A stretch of 20,217 nt of DNA from JAGPHI01 sp036641735 (GTDB lineage: Bacteria > Bacillota > Clostridia > Oscillospirales > Ruminococcaceae): NCBI GenBank assembly GCA_036641735.1, contig JAVWEG010000038.1, forward strand, positions 1 through 20,217, in the 5' to 3' direction. Shown piece by piece: positions 8,342 through 16,180 of the stretch. The notes beneath the pieces were generated by a model. It was given only the letters and a program-made list of their open reading frames with translations, ran no database searches and was not told the origin of the DNA. Numbering within the stretch: the stretch's first letter is position 1; every line of letters begins with the position of its first letter. The translations under genes were made by a program, and so were the position numbers.

Positions 8342-8392
8342 ATTTTCCTCCGATAAACGACATTTTCAAAGCACGTTTACATTTATTAAATT

Positions 8393-8412
8393 CCGACCGA
8401 CCAGTCGGTCGG
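8393..8412. promoter_or_regulatory. Perfect 9-2-9 palindrome, probable TetR-family operator
   Basis: CCGACCGAC, two central bases CA, then GTCGGTCGG form a perfect inverted repeat of TetR-operator size. It is strikingly GC-rich within an AT-rich spacer. It lies five bases past the -10 element of the minus-strand exporter promoter, covering the expected start site, so a bound repressor would block initiation. It is the only such site seen in the spacer. Confidence 0.8.
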
Positions 8413-8417
8413 TTATA

Positions 8418-8445
8418 AGTATATCACTATTTTTACGCGTTTCAA
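8418..8445 (-). promoter_or_regulatory. Promoter of the RND exporter-tetR operon
   Basis: On the minus strand, TTGAAA (8440-8445), 16 bases, then TATACT (8418-8423) precede the operator palindrome. The leader to the exporter ATG is about 70 bases and carries GGAGG just before the start codon. Confidence 0.65.
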
Positions 8446-8588
8446 TACAATCACAAATAATTTACATTTTAGAAATAAATGTTACAAGAATAACATAGGT
8501 ATAGTAAAACATCGCAGCTTTAATAATGCTAATACAAGAAAATAACAAGTACGAAAAATCATTTATTGTCTTTTTTGCTTTTTTCATA

Positions 8589-8617
8589 TTCAAATATGCG
8601 AAAATACGCTTTACTAT
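8589..8617 (+). promoter_or_regulatory. Weak candidate promoter of the diguanylate cyclase gene
   Basis: TTCAAA (8589-8594), 17 bases, then TACTAT (8612-8617) lie about 60 bases upstream of the GTG start. The -35 match is poor. An alternative -10, TAAAAT, further downstream lacks a good -35 partner. Apart from this and the exporter operator and promoter, the 334-base spacer 8342-8675 is featureless AT-rich sequence. Confidence 0.3.
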
Positions 8618-8675
8618 AGCTTTTTTGGTTTAAATTTGGTAAAATACTGTTATTAATCTATGGAGGGTTTGTGAA

Positions 8676-10547
8676 GTGCTAAAAGGTTTATTCAAAAGCT
8701 GGGGGCTTAGTATAATTGCTGTTTTAATTGGCACCTGCATAATATTTTCGTCGCTGATATTCTTCAATATTAATGTTGAAAGCATTACCGAACAATTTAT
8801 TCGCAAAAATATGGAGGAAGCTAACCAAACCGCTATCGCCTCAATGAATTACAGCTTTAAAAATTTTACGGATATGCTTACACTTCACGCCAATCTGTTT
8901 AATAATATAGATTTTACAGATGCCGATGCTATTATGAATCACCTTCGCGCACTTGCACTAGACGACAGATTTGAGCGCGTTACACTAATAATGAATAATG
9001 GCAACGCATACTCCAGTACTTTTGGTATGCTAAAAGTACCCGATATTAACGCTATTGATAATTTACATACTAACCATACCACTATTACAGGCCCCCGAAT
9101 TACCGAAACCAATGAAACCGTAATAGATATTAGCACACCTGTTCACACAAACAACATTTTATCGGGCAGATTAGTAGCTACTATAGGCGGCGGCGAAATA
9201 GAAAAAATGTATATTAGCAACACCTTACAAGGCGATGCCGGTTTAATATTGTTTTCGCAAGACGGCATTGTTATGGCTAATATTTCATCTATACGCGAGC
9301 TTCCCGTACACACAGGCGATAATATATTTGATTTTTGGCAAAGTGATAAGCTCACTTATATAAACAGCTCGTCTGATGAATCTATCAATAATATAAAAAA
9401 CGGATCTTCGGGCTGGCTTAAATATAAATTGAACGGTAGTAACGTAAGCGCAAATTACGAACCATTCGGTATAAATGGCTGGTTTTTAGATATTTCCGCT
9501 ACAGACAATACGCTAGATTTACATACTCGCAATATTAGAAACAGTGCAATAATACTTGCTGCAACAATATTGTTAACTGTGTGTGCTGTGGCAATAATAG
9601 TAATGATACAACGCAGAAATGAACAAAAACGCATAGATGTATTTAAAAACACATACAGCGTTGCTATTCGCAATACAAACGACCTTTTTTATGAGGCAAA
9701 TCTTGATTCAGACCAATTAACCGACTATTCCAAAAGCCTTGACAAAGCTATTTGGCAAGAATCTCCAAAAAAGTACAGCATTTCTGTCACTCAAATAGCA
9801 AATGTTTGTTTCCCCGAATTTAAAAAGCAATATTTAGATACGTTTCTCCCCGAAAACGTAATAAAGCAAATTAAAAACGGCATTTCTTCAATTAACCTTG
9901 AATATAAAGTGTACGACAAAGATAATACTGCCAAATGGATGTCGGCAACCTTTGTTCCCATTACAGATTTAATTACTCAATCCACGAAACTTATTTGTTT
10001 GGAAAATGACATTACCGAGCAAAAAAAATATCAAGAGCAATTAAAGCTTTACGCTACGCTTGATGGATTGACTGAGCTATACAATAAAACAACTATTCAA
10101 AAATATGTAGACAATTTTTTAAACGGAGAAGGCAAAAACGGCACACACGCATTATTTATAATTGATATAGACAATTTTAAATCTGTAAACGACACCCTCG
10201 GACACGCAAAAGGTGATGAAGTAATATGCACTTGCAGCCAATTACTGCGTACAATTTTTCGCAACAGTGATATAATCGGGCGCATAGGCGGCGATGAATT
10301 TTCAGCTCTCTTAAAAAATTATCGTGATATTGATTATATCAAAGCAAAAGCACAAGAAATATGTGACGGATTTAGGATTGATATAAAGAACGATGCAGGT
10401 AAAACAGTAAGTATTTCTCTAAGCATTGGCATTGCATTATACAGTAAAAACGGTTTCACTTTTGATGAGCTGTATCGCAATTCTGACCGTGCTTTATACA
10501 ATATTAAGGAAAACGGAAAAGATTCTTACGCATTTTATATGGGATAA
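8676..10547 (+). CDS. Membrane-bound diguanylate cyclase with extracytoplasmic sensor and PAS-like domain
   Basis: It should make cyclic di-GMP from two GTP at the membrane in response to an external signal. The start is GTG, eight bases after GGAGGG. The 623-residue protein has a membrane helix at about 11-32 and an extracytoplasmic region of about 250 residues resembling Cache-type sensors (by layout only). A second helix lies at about 289-310, a PAS-like domain at about 325-450 ending in ENDITEQK, and the GGDEF domain from about 461 (LDGLTELYN). The catalytic motif is an intact GGDEF (538-542). The product-inhibition site RNSD (529-532) stands at the canonical five-residue distance. No EAL or HD-GYP domain is present. 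It is a single gene, divergent from the exporter operon and closed by a terminator. The signal is unknown. Confidence 0.93.
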   Translation: MLKGLFKSWGLSIIAVLIGTCIIFSSLIFFNINVESITEQFIRKNMEEANQTAIASMNYSFKNFTDMLTLHANLFNNIDFTDADAIMNHLRALALDDRFERVTLIMNNGNAYSSTFGMLKVPDINAIDNLHTNHTTITGPRITETNETVIDISTPVHTNNILSGRLVATIGGGEIEKMYISNTLQGDAGLILFSQDGIVMANISSIRELPVHTGDNIFDFWQSDKLTYINSSSDESINNIKNGSSGWLKYKLNGSNVSANYEPFGINGWFLDISATDNTLDLHTRNIRNSAIILAATILLTVCAVAIIVMIQRRNEQKRIDVFKNTYSVAIRNTNDLFYEANLDSDQLTDYSKSLDKAIWQESPKKYSISVTQIANVCFPEFKKQYLDTFLPENVIKQIKNGISSINLEYKVYDKDNTAKWMSATFVPITDLITQSTKLICLENDITEQKKYQEQLKLYATLDGLTELYNKTTIQKYVDNFLNGEGKNGTHALFIIDIDNFKSVNDTLGHAKGDEVICTCSQLLRTIFRNSDIIGRIGGDEFSALLKNYRDIDYIKAKAQEICDGFRIDIKNDAGKTVSISLSIGIALYSKNGFTFDELYRNSDRALYNIKENGKDSYAFYMG

Positions 10548-10550
10548 ACA

Positions 10551-10592
10551 AAAACACGGCTGCAAGCTTTTTGCTCGCAGCCGTGTTTTTTA
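10551..10592. terminator. Bidirectional terminator between the diguanylate cyclase gene and uxaA
   Basis: A 13-base perfect inverted repeat (10551-10563 and 10577-10589, loop 13) with an A-rich left flank and a T-rich right flank can stop transcription from both convergent genes. The uxaA stop codon (10590-10592) directly abuts the right arm, so on the minus strand the hairpin forms straight after translation ends. Confidence 0.85.
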
Positions 10593-12059
10593 TAGCACTA
10601 CACCGTCTTTAAATATTGATATTTCTCTGTATCCGCGCTTTTCGGTAATAGTTTTTTCTCCGCTCGCTGTTTTTATCACTTTATCGAATAATCTTTCGGC
10701 AGCCTTTTCAATAGGCTCTCCTTGTGCCACAGTACCGCAATTAAAATCTAACCAGCCTTTTTTATTATTATATAGAGCTGAGTTTGTGGATATTTTTAAT
10801 GTAGGTGCAGGTGCGCCAAACGGTGTGCCTCTACCTGTAGTAAATAATATTATATGCGCTCCTGCCGCCGTAAGAGCAGTAGCCGACACAAGGTCGTTTC
10901 CGGGGCCTGACAGCATATTAAGCCCTTTTACCGTCACTAAATCGCCATATCCTATTACATCGGATATCGGTGCTTTACCTGCCTTTTGCACACAGCCGCA
11001 GCTTTTATCTTCAAGGCTTGTAATACCGCCTTTTTTATTGCCCGGAGACGGGTTTTCGTACACTACTTGATTATGGCTTGTAAAATACTCTTTAAAATCC
11101 GTAATCATTTTTACTGCTTTATCAAATACCTGTTTATTAATACATCTGTTCATCAGCATACCCTCAGCGCCAAACATTTCAGGCACTTCGGTAAGCACTG
11201 TACTTCCGCCGCGCGATATCAGCATATCGCTAAACGCACCCACTGTAGGATTAGCTGTAATGCCTGACAGCCCGTCTGAGCCGCCGCATTTCATACCAAT
11301 CACCAGCTCAGATGCAGGTATCGGTCGGCGCGTAAATTTTTGTGCATACAAAGCAAGCTGTGCCAATATTTCACTGCCTGCGCTTATCTCGTCCTCTACA
11401 TCTTGACAAATTAAAAATTTTACGCGGTTTTCGTCATACTCTGCAAGCTCTGTTTTAAATTGCTCTTGTGTAAGATTTTCGCATCCGAGCGACAATACAA
11501 GTACGCCTGCTGCATTGGGGTGGCGCGCAAGTGCAGCTAAAAGCTTGCGCGTTTGTGCGTGGTCATCTCCCATTTGGCTACAGCCAAACGGATGTGTAAA
11601 AGCATATAAGCCGTCTATATTGCCATTTACTAAATGTTCATTTGCCTTGCATAGCTCATTTGCAATACCGTTTACACAGCCCACTGTAGGTATAATCCAT
11701 ATCTCATTGCGCACAGCCGCTTTGCCGTCATCTCGCATAAATCCGTTAAAGGTTTCAGGCACTACAGCCGCAAGCTCGCTATTTACAGGCTCATAAATGT
11801 ATTCACCATTTTCAGATAAATTTGTTTTAATATTGTGTACGTGTACCCAAGAGCCAAGAGAAATATCAGATATAGCGTGTCCTATAGGAAAGCCGTATTT
11901 AACTATATTTTCGCCTTTTTTAATATTGCGCAAAGCCATTTTATGTCCTTGTAAAATATCCTCGCTCGCCGTAACGCCATTAAACGTTTCGCCTTTTGCT
12001 ATAGGCTGTAAAGCCACTGCAACATTGTCTTCACTATTTATCTGTAAAAGTGTTGTCAT
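10590..12059 (-). CDS. uxaA: Altronate dehydratase
   Basis: UxaA removes water from D-altronate to give 2-keto-3-deoxy-D-gluconate (KDG), the last step of the galacturonate branch. The 489-residue product is close to the 495 residues of E. coli UxaA. It has the small N-terminal SAF-type domain (about 1-75, with GHKMALRNIKKGE and KYGFPIGHA). A linker follows, then the large catalytic domain starting at GFMRDDGKAAVRNEIWIIPT and containing GMKCGGSDGLSGITANP and a late GRGTPFGAPAPTLKI. Family members need a divalent metal, iron or manganese. It starts at an ATG 12 bases after the uxaB stop codon; the AAGGAG site overlaps that stop, indicating co-expression with uxaB. Confidence 0.96.
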   Translation of the reverse strand: MTTLLQINSEDNVAVALQPIAKGETFNGVTASEDILQGHKMALRNIKKGENIVKYGFPIGHAISDISLGSWVHVHNIKTNLSENGEYIYEPVNSELAAVVPETFNGFMRDDGKAAVRNEIWIIPTVGCVNGIANELCKANEHLVNGNIDGLYAFTHPFGCSQMGDDHAQTRKLLAALARHPNAAGVLVLSLGCENLTQEQFKTELAEYDENRVKFLICQDVEDEISAGSEILAQLALYAQKFTRRPIPASELVIGMKCGGSDGLSGITANPTVGAFSDMLISRGGSTVLTEVPEMFGAEGMLMNRCINKQVFDKAVKMITDFKEYFTSHNQVVYENPSPGNKKGGITSLEDKSCGCVQKAGKAPISDVIGYGDLVTVKGLNMLSGPGNDLVSATALTAAGAHIILFTTGRGTPFGAPAPTLKISTNSALYNNKKGWLDFNCGTVAQGEPIEKAAERLFDKVIKTASGEKTITEKRGYREISIFKDGVVL

Positions 12060-12071
12060 AGTATATTCTCC

Positions 12072-13517
12072 TTACAGCGTACTTTTAAGTGCAGCATACA
12101 TTCCGTCCTTATCTATTGCATCTAATGCCTTTATCACAGCTTTTTCTAAGCCTGTAATCTTTGTTAAATCTTCGTCCCACATTTTTTCATTTGTGAGTAC
12201 CGCTTTAGTAATCGTCGTATTATCTGCATTTTGGTGTGCAGCATAAAATTCTAATATCCACGCATCGTCTTTTGCATTTTTACCTGTTTCTTTACGATAA
12301 AATTCTATCAATGCCGCTAGGCTTAAAGTAAGGCATAAAGGTAGCTTTCCTGTGTTTTCCACAAAAGCTTTTAGGCTTGGCAATACGCGCGCTTTCCACT
12401 TGCTTGTACTATTAAGAGCTATCGCAAGCAAGGAATGGTCTATAAACGGATTATTAAAGCGCTCCCCTACTGCCGCCGCAAATGCTTCCAGCTCTTTTTT
12501 GGGCAATGTAAGCGTAGGTATTATCTCGTCGTACACACATTTATCCATAAAGCCTTTTATAATTTCGTCTTGCATACAGTCTCGCACAATGGTTTGTCCT
12601 GACAAATATGCCGCAGGCACCATAGCAGTATGCGCACCGTTTAATATACGCACTTTGCGTTTTTTATACGGAGTATGGTCGTTTGTTACAAGCACAGGGA
12701 GGCCTGCTTTAGCAAACGGAAGCTCCTGTGCCAAGCTTTCAGGGCCTTCTATCACCCACAAGCCAAACACCTCTGCTGTATCAAGTAAATTATCTTCATA
12801 TCCGTTTTCATCGTTTAGCTGCTCTTTTTCGCTACGTGGATAGCCTGTAACTATACGGTCTACAAGTGTAGAGCAAAATATATTTTCTTTATCCACCCAA
12901 TTGGCAAACTCTTGCGGCAGCGCCCATAAATCTATATATTGATGCACACATTTTAAAAGCTCTGCTCCGTTATTGTCTATCAGCTCGCACGATAAAATAA
13001 CAAAGCCTTTACCGTTCTCACTGCCCATTGCCATATAACGCTCATACATAAAGCGCGTAAGCTTTGCAGGAAATGATGCAGGAGGTGCATCATCAAATTT
13101 ACATTCATCGTCAAAGGCTATACCTGCCTCGGTGGTGTTGGATGCAATATATCTCAAATCCGCATTATGAGCGCATTGCAATAAAGCCGCGTAATCTTCA
13201 TACGGATTAATACAGCGAGATACAGCGCTTATTACTCTTTTATCGTTTACCTTTTCGCCATTTTCAAATCCGCGCAGATACAATGTATATAAGCCTTCCT
13301 GCTCATTTATCATCTGCGCCAATCCTTGTTCTATTGGCTGACATAGCACTACTTTTGAATTAAATGCGCACTTTTCGTTTGCCATATCAACAAAATAATC
13401 TACAAACGCGCGCAAAAAGTTACCTTCGCCAAACTGCAATATACGCTCGGGTGCGTTTTTAAGCAAATAGCCGTTGTATTGTTGTTCTTTTAATGTAGCG
13501 TAGCTCAATTTTTTCAT
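12072..13517 (-). CDS. uxaB: Tagaturonate reductase (altronate oxidoreductase)
   Basis: UxaB reduces D-tagaturonate to D-altronate with NADH in the cytoplasm. The 481-residue protein is of usual length (E. coli 483). It carries the UxaB-type N-terminal nucleotide-binding motif LQFGEGNFLRAFVDYF (about 27-42). It also has the long-chain polyol dehydrogenase catalytic signature Lys-x4-Asn-x2-His in KVRILNGAHTAM. FGEGNFLRAF favours UxaB over UxuB, as does pairing with uxaA. It is the first gene of the uxaB-uxaA operon; the ATG follows an AGGAGA site. Expression should be set by the promoter and operator at 13560-13601. Confidence 0.95.
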   Translation of the reverse strand: MKKLSYATLKEQQYNGYLLKNAPERILQFGEGNFLRAFVDYFVDMANEKCAFNSKVVLCQPIEQGLAQMINEQEGLYTLYLRGFENGEKVNDKRVISAVSRCINPYEDYAALLQCAHNADLRYIASNTTEAGIAFDDECKFDDAPPASFPAKLTRFMYERYMAMGSENGKGFVILSCELIDNNGAELLKCVHQYIDLWALPQEFANWVDKENIFCSTLVDRIVTGYPRSEKEQLNDENGYEDNLLDTAEVFGLWVIEGPESLAQELPFAKAGLPVLVTNDHTPYKKRKVRILNGAHTAMVPAAYLSGQTIVRDCMQDEIIKGFMDKCVYDEIIPTLTLPKKELEAFAAAVGERFNNPFIDHSLLAIALNSTSKWKARVLPSLKAFVENTGKLPLCLTLSLAALIEFYRKETGKNAKDDAWILEFYAAHQNADNTTITKAVLTNEKMWDEDLTKITGLEKAVIKALDAIDKDGMYAALKSTL

Positions 13518-13559
13518 ATTTTATCTTCTCCTGTTTTATTGTTTTAATGGCGAACTTTT

Positions 13560-13573
13560 TGTAAGTGCTTACA
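13560..13573. promoter_or_regulatory. LacI-type operator O1, at the uxaBA start site
   Basis: TGTAAG, central TG, CTTACA is a perfect 6-2-6 palindrome. It touches the last base of the -10 element of the uxaBA promoter, so binding would occlude the start site. The pattern suits a LacI-family protein, whose gene is divergent. It also differs from the CcpA cre consensus TGNAANCGNTTNCA at only one central base, so catabolite control is an alternative. Confidence 0.7.
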
Positions 13574-13601
13574 TTTTATATCTTTTTTATCCTGATGTCA
13601 A
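13573..13601 (-). promoter_or_regulatory. Promoter of the uxaB-uxaA operon
   Basis: On the minus strand a consensus -35 TTGACA (13596-13601), a 17-base spacer and a -10 TAAAAT (13573-13578) are present. The leader to the uxaB ATG is about 45-50 bases. Operator O1 begins at the end of the -10 element. Confidence 0.85.
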
Positions 13602-13647
13602 CATCATATTAGCACATATTTTTTATAAATATTTAGTTAAAATGCAA

Positions 13648-13676
13648 TTGACATACATAAATCCGATATGTATAAT
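13648..13676 (+). promoter_or_regulatory. Consensus promoter of the lacI-family gene and uxaC
   Basis: TTGACA (13648-13653), 17 bases, then TATAAT (13671-13676) is a perfect match to the housekeeping consensus. Such a strong promoter implies that it must be held down, which fits the operator-like site O2 just past its -10 element. Confidence 0.88.
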
Positions 13677-13679
13677 AAA

Positions 13680-13693
13680 TGTAACCTCTTACA
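13680..13693. promoter_or_regulatory. LacI-type operator O2, at the start site of the regulator gene
   Basis: TGTAAC, central CT, CTTACA matches O1 in its right half exactly and in five of six bases of the left half. It covers the predicted start site of the plus-strand promoter. The expected result is autoregulation of the regulator together with control of uxaC. Confidence 0.6.
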
Positions 13694-13714
13694 ATTTCTT
13701 ATATAGGAGTGTAT

Positions 13715-14710
13715 ATGAATATTTACGATATCGCAAAAAAAGCAAATGTAAGCATTGCCACCGTAAGCCGTGTAATAAACGGAGCCGAAAGCGTGAGTGC
13801 AAAAACCAAAGACAAGGTATTGCAAATAATAAAAGAAACAAGCTATACCCCAAATGTGTTTGCGCGAGGGCTGGGACTTGACAGTATTAAAATGATAGGT
13901 GTGCTATGTATAGATGTAGCTGATATGTATTATGCAAAAGCTGTAAGTGTGATACACAGGCTTTTGCGCAGTAAAGGATACGATGTGCTATTGTATTGCA
14001 CAGGCGATGACCGCAAAGAAAAGCAGCTTTGCCTAAAGCGGCTTTTAGATATGCGTGTAGATGCAATTATCACTGTAGGCAGTGCCTTTAAAGACAATTT
14101 ACCGGATACCGACCTTGCGCGTGCCGCACAAAGCGTACCTATAATAATGATAAATGCCGAGGCTGAAGTTGAAAATGTGCATTGCATAATATGCGATGAA
14201 GCCGCCGCTACGTATGATAATGTGCAGCTATTGTATGCGGCAGGCTGTAGAAACATATTGTATCTCTACGATTGTGATAGCCCAAGCGGCAGAGCGAAGC
14301 GCTCGGGATTTAGCCGTGCTATCGATGAATTATCTATATCTAACGACTGTTATGCCGAAAAAAGCGAGTGCAATGTAGATACCGCTTGTGCCGATTTTGC
14401 AAATATATGCAGTAAGTATCCCAATATTGATGCAGTGCTTACAAGCGAAGATATTTTGGCAGCAGGTGTATTGCGACGTCTTGCCAAAGAGCGGCGCACC
14501 TTGCCTGTAATCGGCTTTAACAACAGCTTTTTGGCAGAATGTACTGTGCCGTCACTAACAAGCGTGGATAATATGGTTGAGGCATTATGCGCTACGGGCA
14601 TCTCACTACTGTCAGAGATTTTCCTCGGAAATACAGTTGCTGCTCGTGTAGTATTGTCTCCGAAGCTAGTACAGCGTGAAAGCTTTATAATTAACAGTAA
14701 CAAAAATTGA
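13715..14710 (+). CDS. LacI-family transcriptional regulator of the hexuronate locus
   Basis: The 331-residue product has the LacI-family headpiece (NIYDIAKKANVSIATVSRVI, residues 2-21), a hinge-helix region (PNVFARGLG), and a periplasmic-binding-protein-like core for ligand binding and dimerisation. I chose the ATG at 13715, five bases after AGGAG. The in-frame GTG at 13709 overlaps the ribosome site. It is the first gene of a two-gene operon with uxaC, 12 bases apart, and is divergent from uxaBA. By position it is analogous to B. subtilis ExuR or KdgR, also LacI-family, but orthology cannot be judged here. It probably represses both divergent units through O1 and O2 and is released by a hexuronate intermediate; the ligand is inference. 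Confidence 0.9.
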   Translation: MNIYDIAKKANVSIATVSRVINGAESVSAKTKDKVLQIIKETSYTPNVFARGLGLDSIKMIGVLCIDVADMYYAKAVSVIHRLLRSKGYDVLLYCTGDDRKEKQLCLKRLLDMRVDAIITVGSAFKDNLPDTDLARAAQSVPIIMINAEAEVENVHCIICDEAAATYDNVQLLYAAGCRNILYLYDCDSPSGRAKRSGFSRAIDELSISNDCYAEKSECNVDTACADFANICSKYPNIDAVLTSEDILAAGVLRRLAKERRTLPVIGFNNSFLAECTVPSLTSVDNMVEALCATGISLLSEIFLGNTVAARVVLSPKLVQRESFIINSNKN

Positions 14711-14722
14711 AGGAGTATTTAT

Positions 14723-16126
14723 ATGAAAACATTTATGGACAAGGACTTTTTATTAAATAGCGACACCGCAAAAACTCTTTATCACGATTACGCATCGCAA
14801 ATGCCTATTATCGATTTTCATTGTCACATCAATCCTGCTGAAATTTACGAAAATCGCCGTTTTGATAATATCACACAGGTATGGCTTGGTGGTGACCATT
14901 ACAAATGGCGCATTATGCGCTCTAATGGCGTAGATGAAAAATACATTACAGGCAAATCTACAGATAAAGAAAAATTTATTGCATTTGCAAATGCTTTGCC
15001 GCGCGCTATTGGCAACCCGATGTATCACTGGTGTCATTTAGAGCTTAAAAACTATTTTGGCTATAATGGCGCATTAAATGGTGACACCGCCGAAGAAGTA
15101 TGGAATTTGTGCAATGCTAAGCTTAGCGAGGACGCGCTTTCAGTGCGTGGACTTATAGAGCAAAGCAATGTAAAAGTGATAGGCACTACAGATGATCCTA
15201 TAGACACATTAGAATGGCACGCAAAGCTTGCGCAGGATGCTTCTTGCAGTGTAAAGGTGATACCGAGCTATCGCCCCGACAAAGCGATAAACATTGACAA
15301 AGTAGGCTTTACCGAATATATGGGCAAGCTTGCCGTAGCTACCGACACAAAGCTTGATACTATAGACGGTGTTACCGCGGCGCTTGCCAAAACTATAGAA
15401 AAATTCGCCTCTTTAGGCTGCAAAGCAAGTGACCACGGTCTTGACTATATTATGTATCGTCCTGCCGACAAAGATACTGTAAACATCATTTATAACAAAG
15501 CTATCCGCGGTGAGGACATTAGCCTTGCCGAAGCCGAAATGTATAAAACCTATATAATGGTATTTCTTGGTAGACAATATCATAAACACGATATAGTAAT
15601 GCAGCTGCATTATGGTGCAATACGTAACGCAAATGCCGAAATGTTTAAACGTCTTGGCGCTGATACAGGATTTGATTGCATTTCAGGTGTATCTTGTGCC
15701 AATGGCATAGTAAGCTTTTTAGATGCACTTAATTATACAAATGAGCTGCCAAAAACTATATTATATAGCCTTAATCCAAACGACGATGCTGTACTTGGTA
15801 CTATATTAGGCTGTTTTCAAGGTGCTGAAACCGCAGGCAAAATACAGCACGGCAGTGCGTGGTGGTTTAATGACACCAAAAACGGAATGTGTAATCAGCT
15901 AACAAGCCTTGCCAATCTTGGAATACTTGGCAATTTTGTAGGTATGCTCACCGACAGCCGCAGCTTTTTGAGCTATGCGCGCCACGAATATTTCCGCCGT
16001 ATTTTATGTGAGCTATTTGGTGAATGGATAGAAAACGGCGAATATCCGAACGATATCAAATATGTAGGCTCACTTGTACAAGATATTTGTTACAATAACG
16101 CCAACAGATTTTTCTTTAATAAATAA
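14723..16126 (+). CDS. uxaC: Glucuronate isomerase (uronate isomerase)
   Basis: UxaC interconverts D-glucuronate and D-fructuronate, and D-galacturonate and D-tagaturonate, so it feeds both branches encoded in this window. The 467-residue product matches the family length (E. coli 470). It begins with the typical MKTFMDKDFLLNSDTAKTLY and the metal-site motif DFHCHINPAE (31-40), characteristic of this amidohydrolase-fold enzyme. Other family blocks are WLGGDHYKWRIMRSNG, GTTDDPIDTLEWH, and a C-terminal GMLTDSRSFLSYARHEYFRR. The ATG follows AAGGAG, and the gene is 12 bases after the regulator gene. A strong terminator follows directly. Confidence 0.97.
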   Translation: MKTFMDKDFLLNSDTAKTLYHDYASQMPIIDFHCHINPAEIYENRRFDNITQVWLGGDHYKWRIMRSNGVDEKYITGKSTDKEKFIAFANALPRAIGNPMYHWCHLELKNYFGYNGALNGDTAEEVWNLCNAKLSEDALSVRGLIEQSNVKVIGTTDDPIDTLEWHAKLAQDASCSVKVIPSYRPDKAINIDKVGFTEYMGKLAVATDTKLDTIDGVTAALAKTIEKFASLGCKASDHGLDYIMYRPADKDTVNIIYNKAIRGEDISLAEAEMYKTYIMVFLGRQYHKHDIVMQLHYGAIRNANAEMFKRLGADTGFDCISGVSCANGIVSFLDALNYTNELPKTILYSLNPNDDAVLGTILGCFQGAETAGKIQHGSAWWFNDTKNGMCNQLTSLANLGILGNFVGMLTDSRSFLSYARHEYFRRILCELFGEWIENGEYPNDIKYVGSLVQDICYNNANRFFFNK

Positions 16127-16130
16127 GCCA

Positions 16131-16180
16131 AAAAACTGCTCTGTAAAATGACATTTCATTTTACAGAGCAGTTTTTATTT
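16131..16180. terminator. Bidirectional terminator between uxaC and the zinc dehydrogenase gene
   Basis: A perfect 21-base inverted repeat (16131-16151 and 16156-16176) with a four-base CATT loop has A-rich and T-rich outer ends. It lies between the convergent stop codons of uxaC (16126) and the dehydrogenase gene (16180) and should serve both. Confidence 0.9.

Noticed and set aside
8585..8598. CATATT-CA-AATATG palindrome upstream of the diguanylate cyclase gene
   Set aside because: A 14-base AT-rich palindrome is expected by chance in such sequence, and no regulator or matching second site supports it.
13560..13573. CcpA cre site instead of a local LacI operator
   Set aside because: Not excluded, but the central CG of cre is TG here, and a related site at the regulator's own promoter fits local control better.
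13709..13714. GTG start two codons upstream for the LacI-family gene
   Set aside because: This GTG overlaps the AGGAG ribosome site; the ATG at 13715 has normal spacing and gives the usual short N-terminus before the helix-turn-helix.
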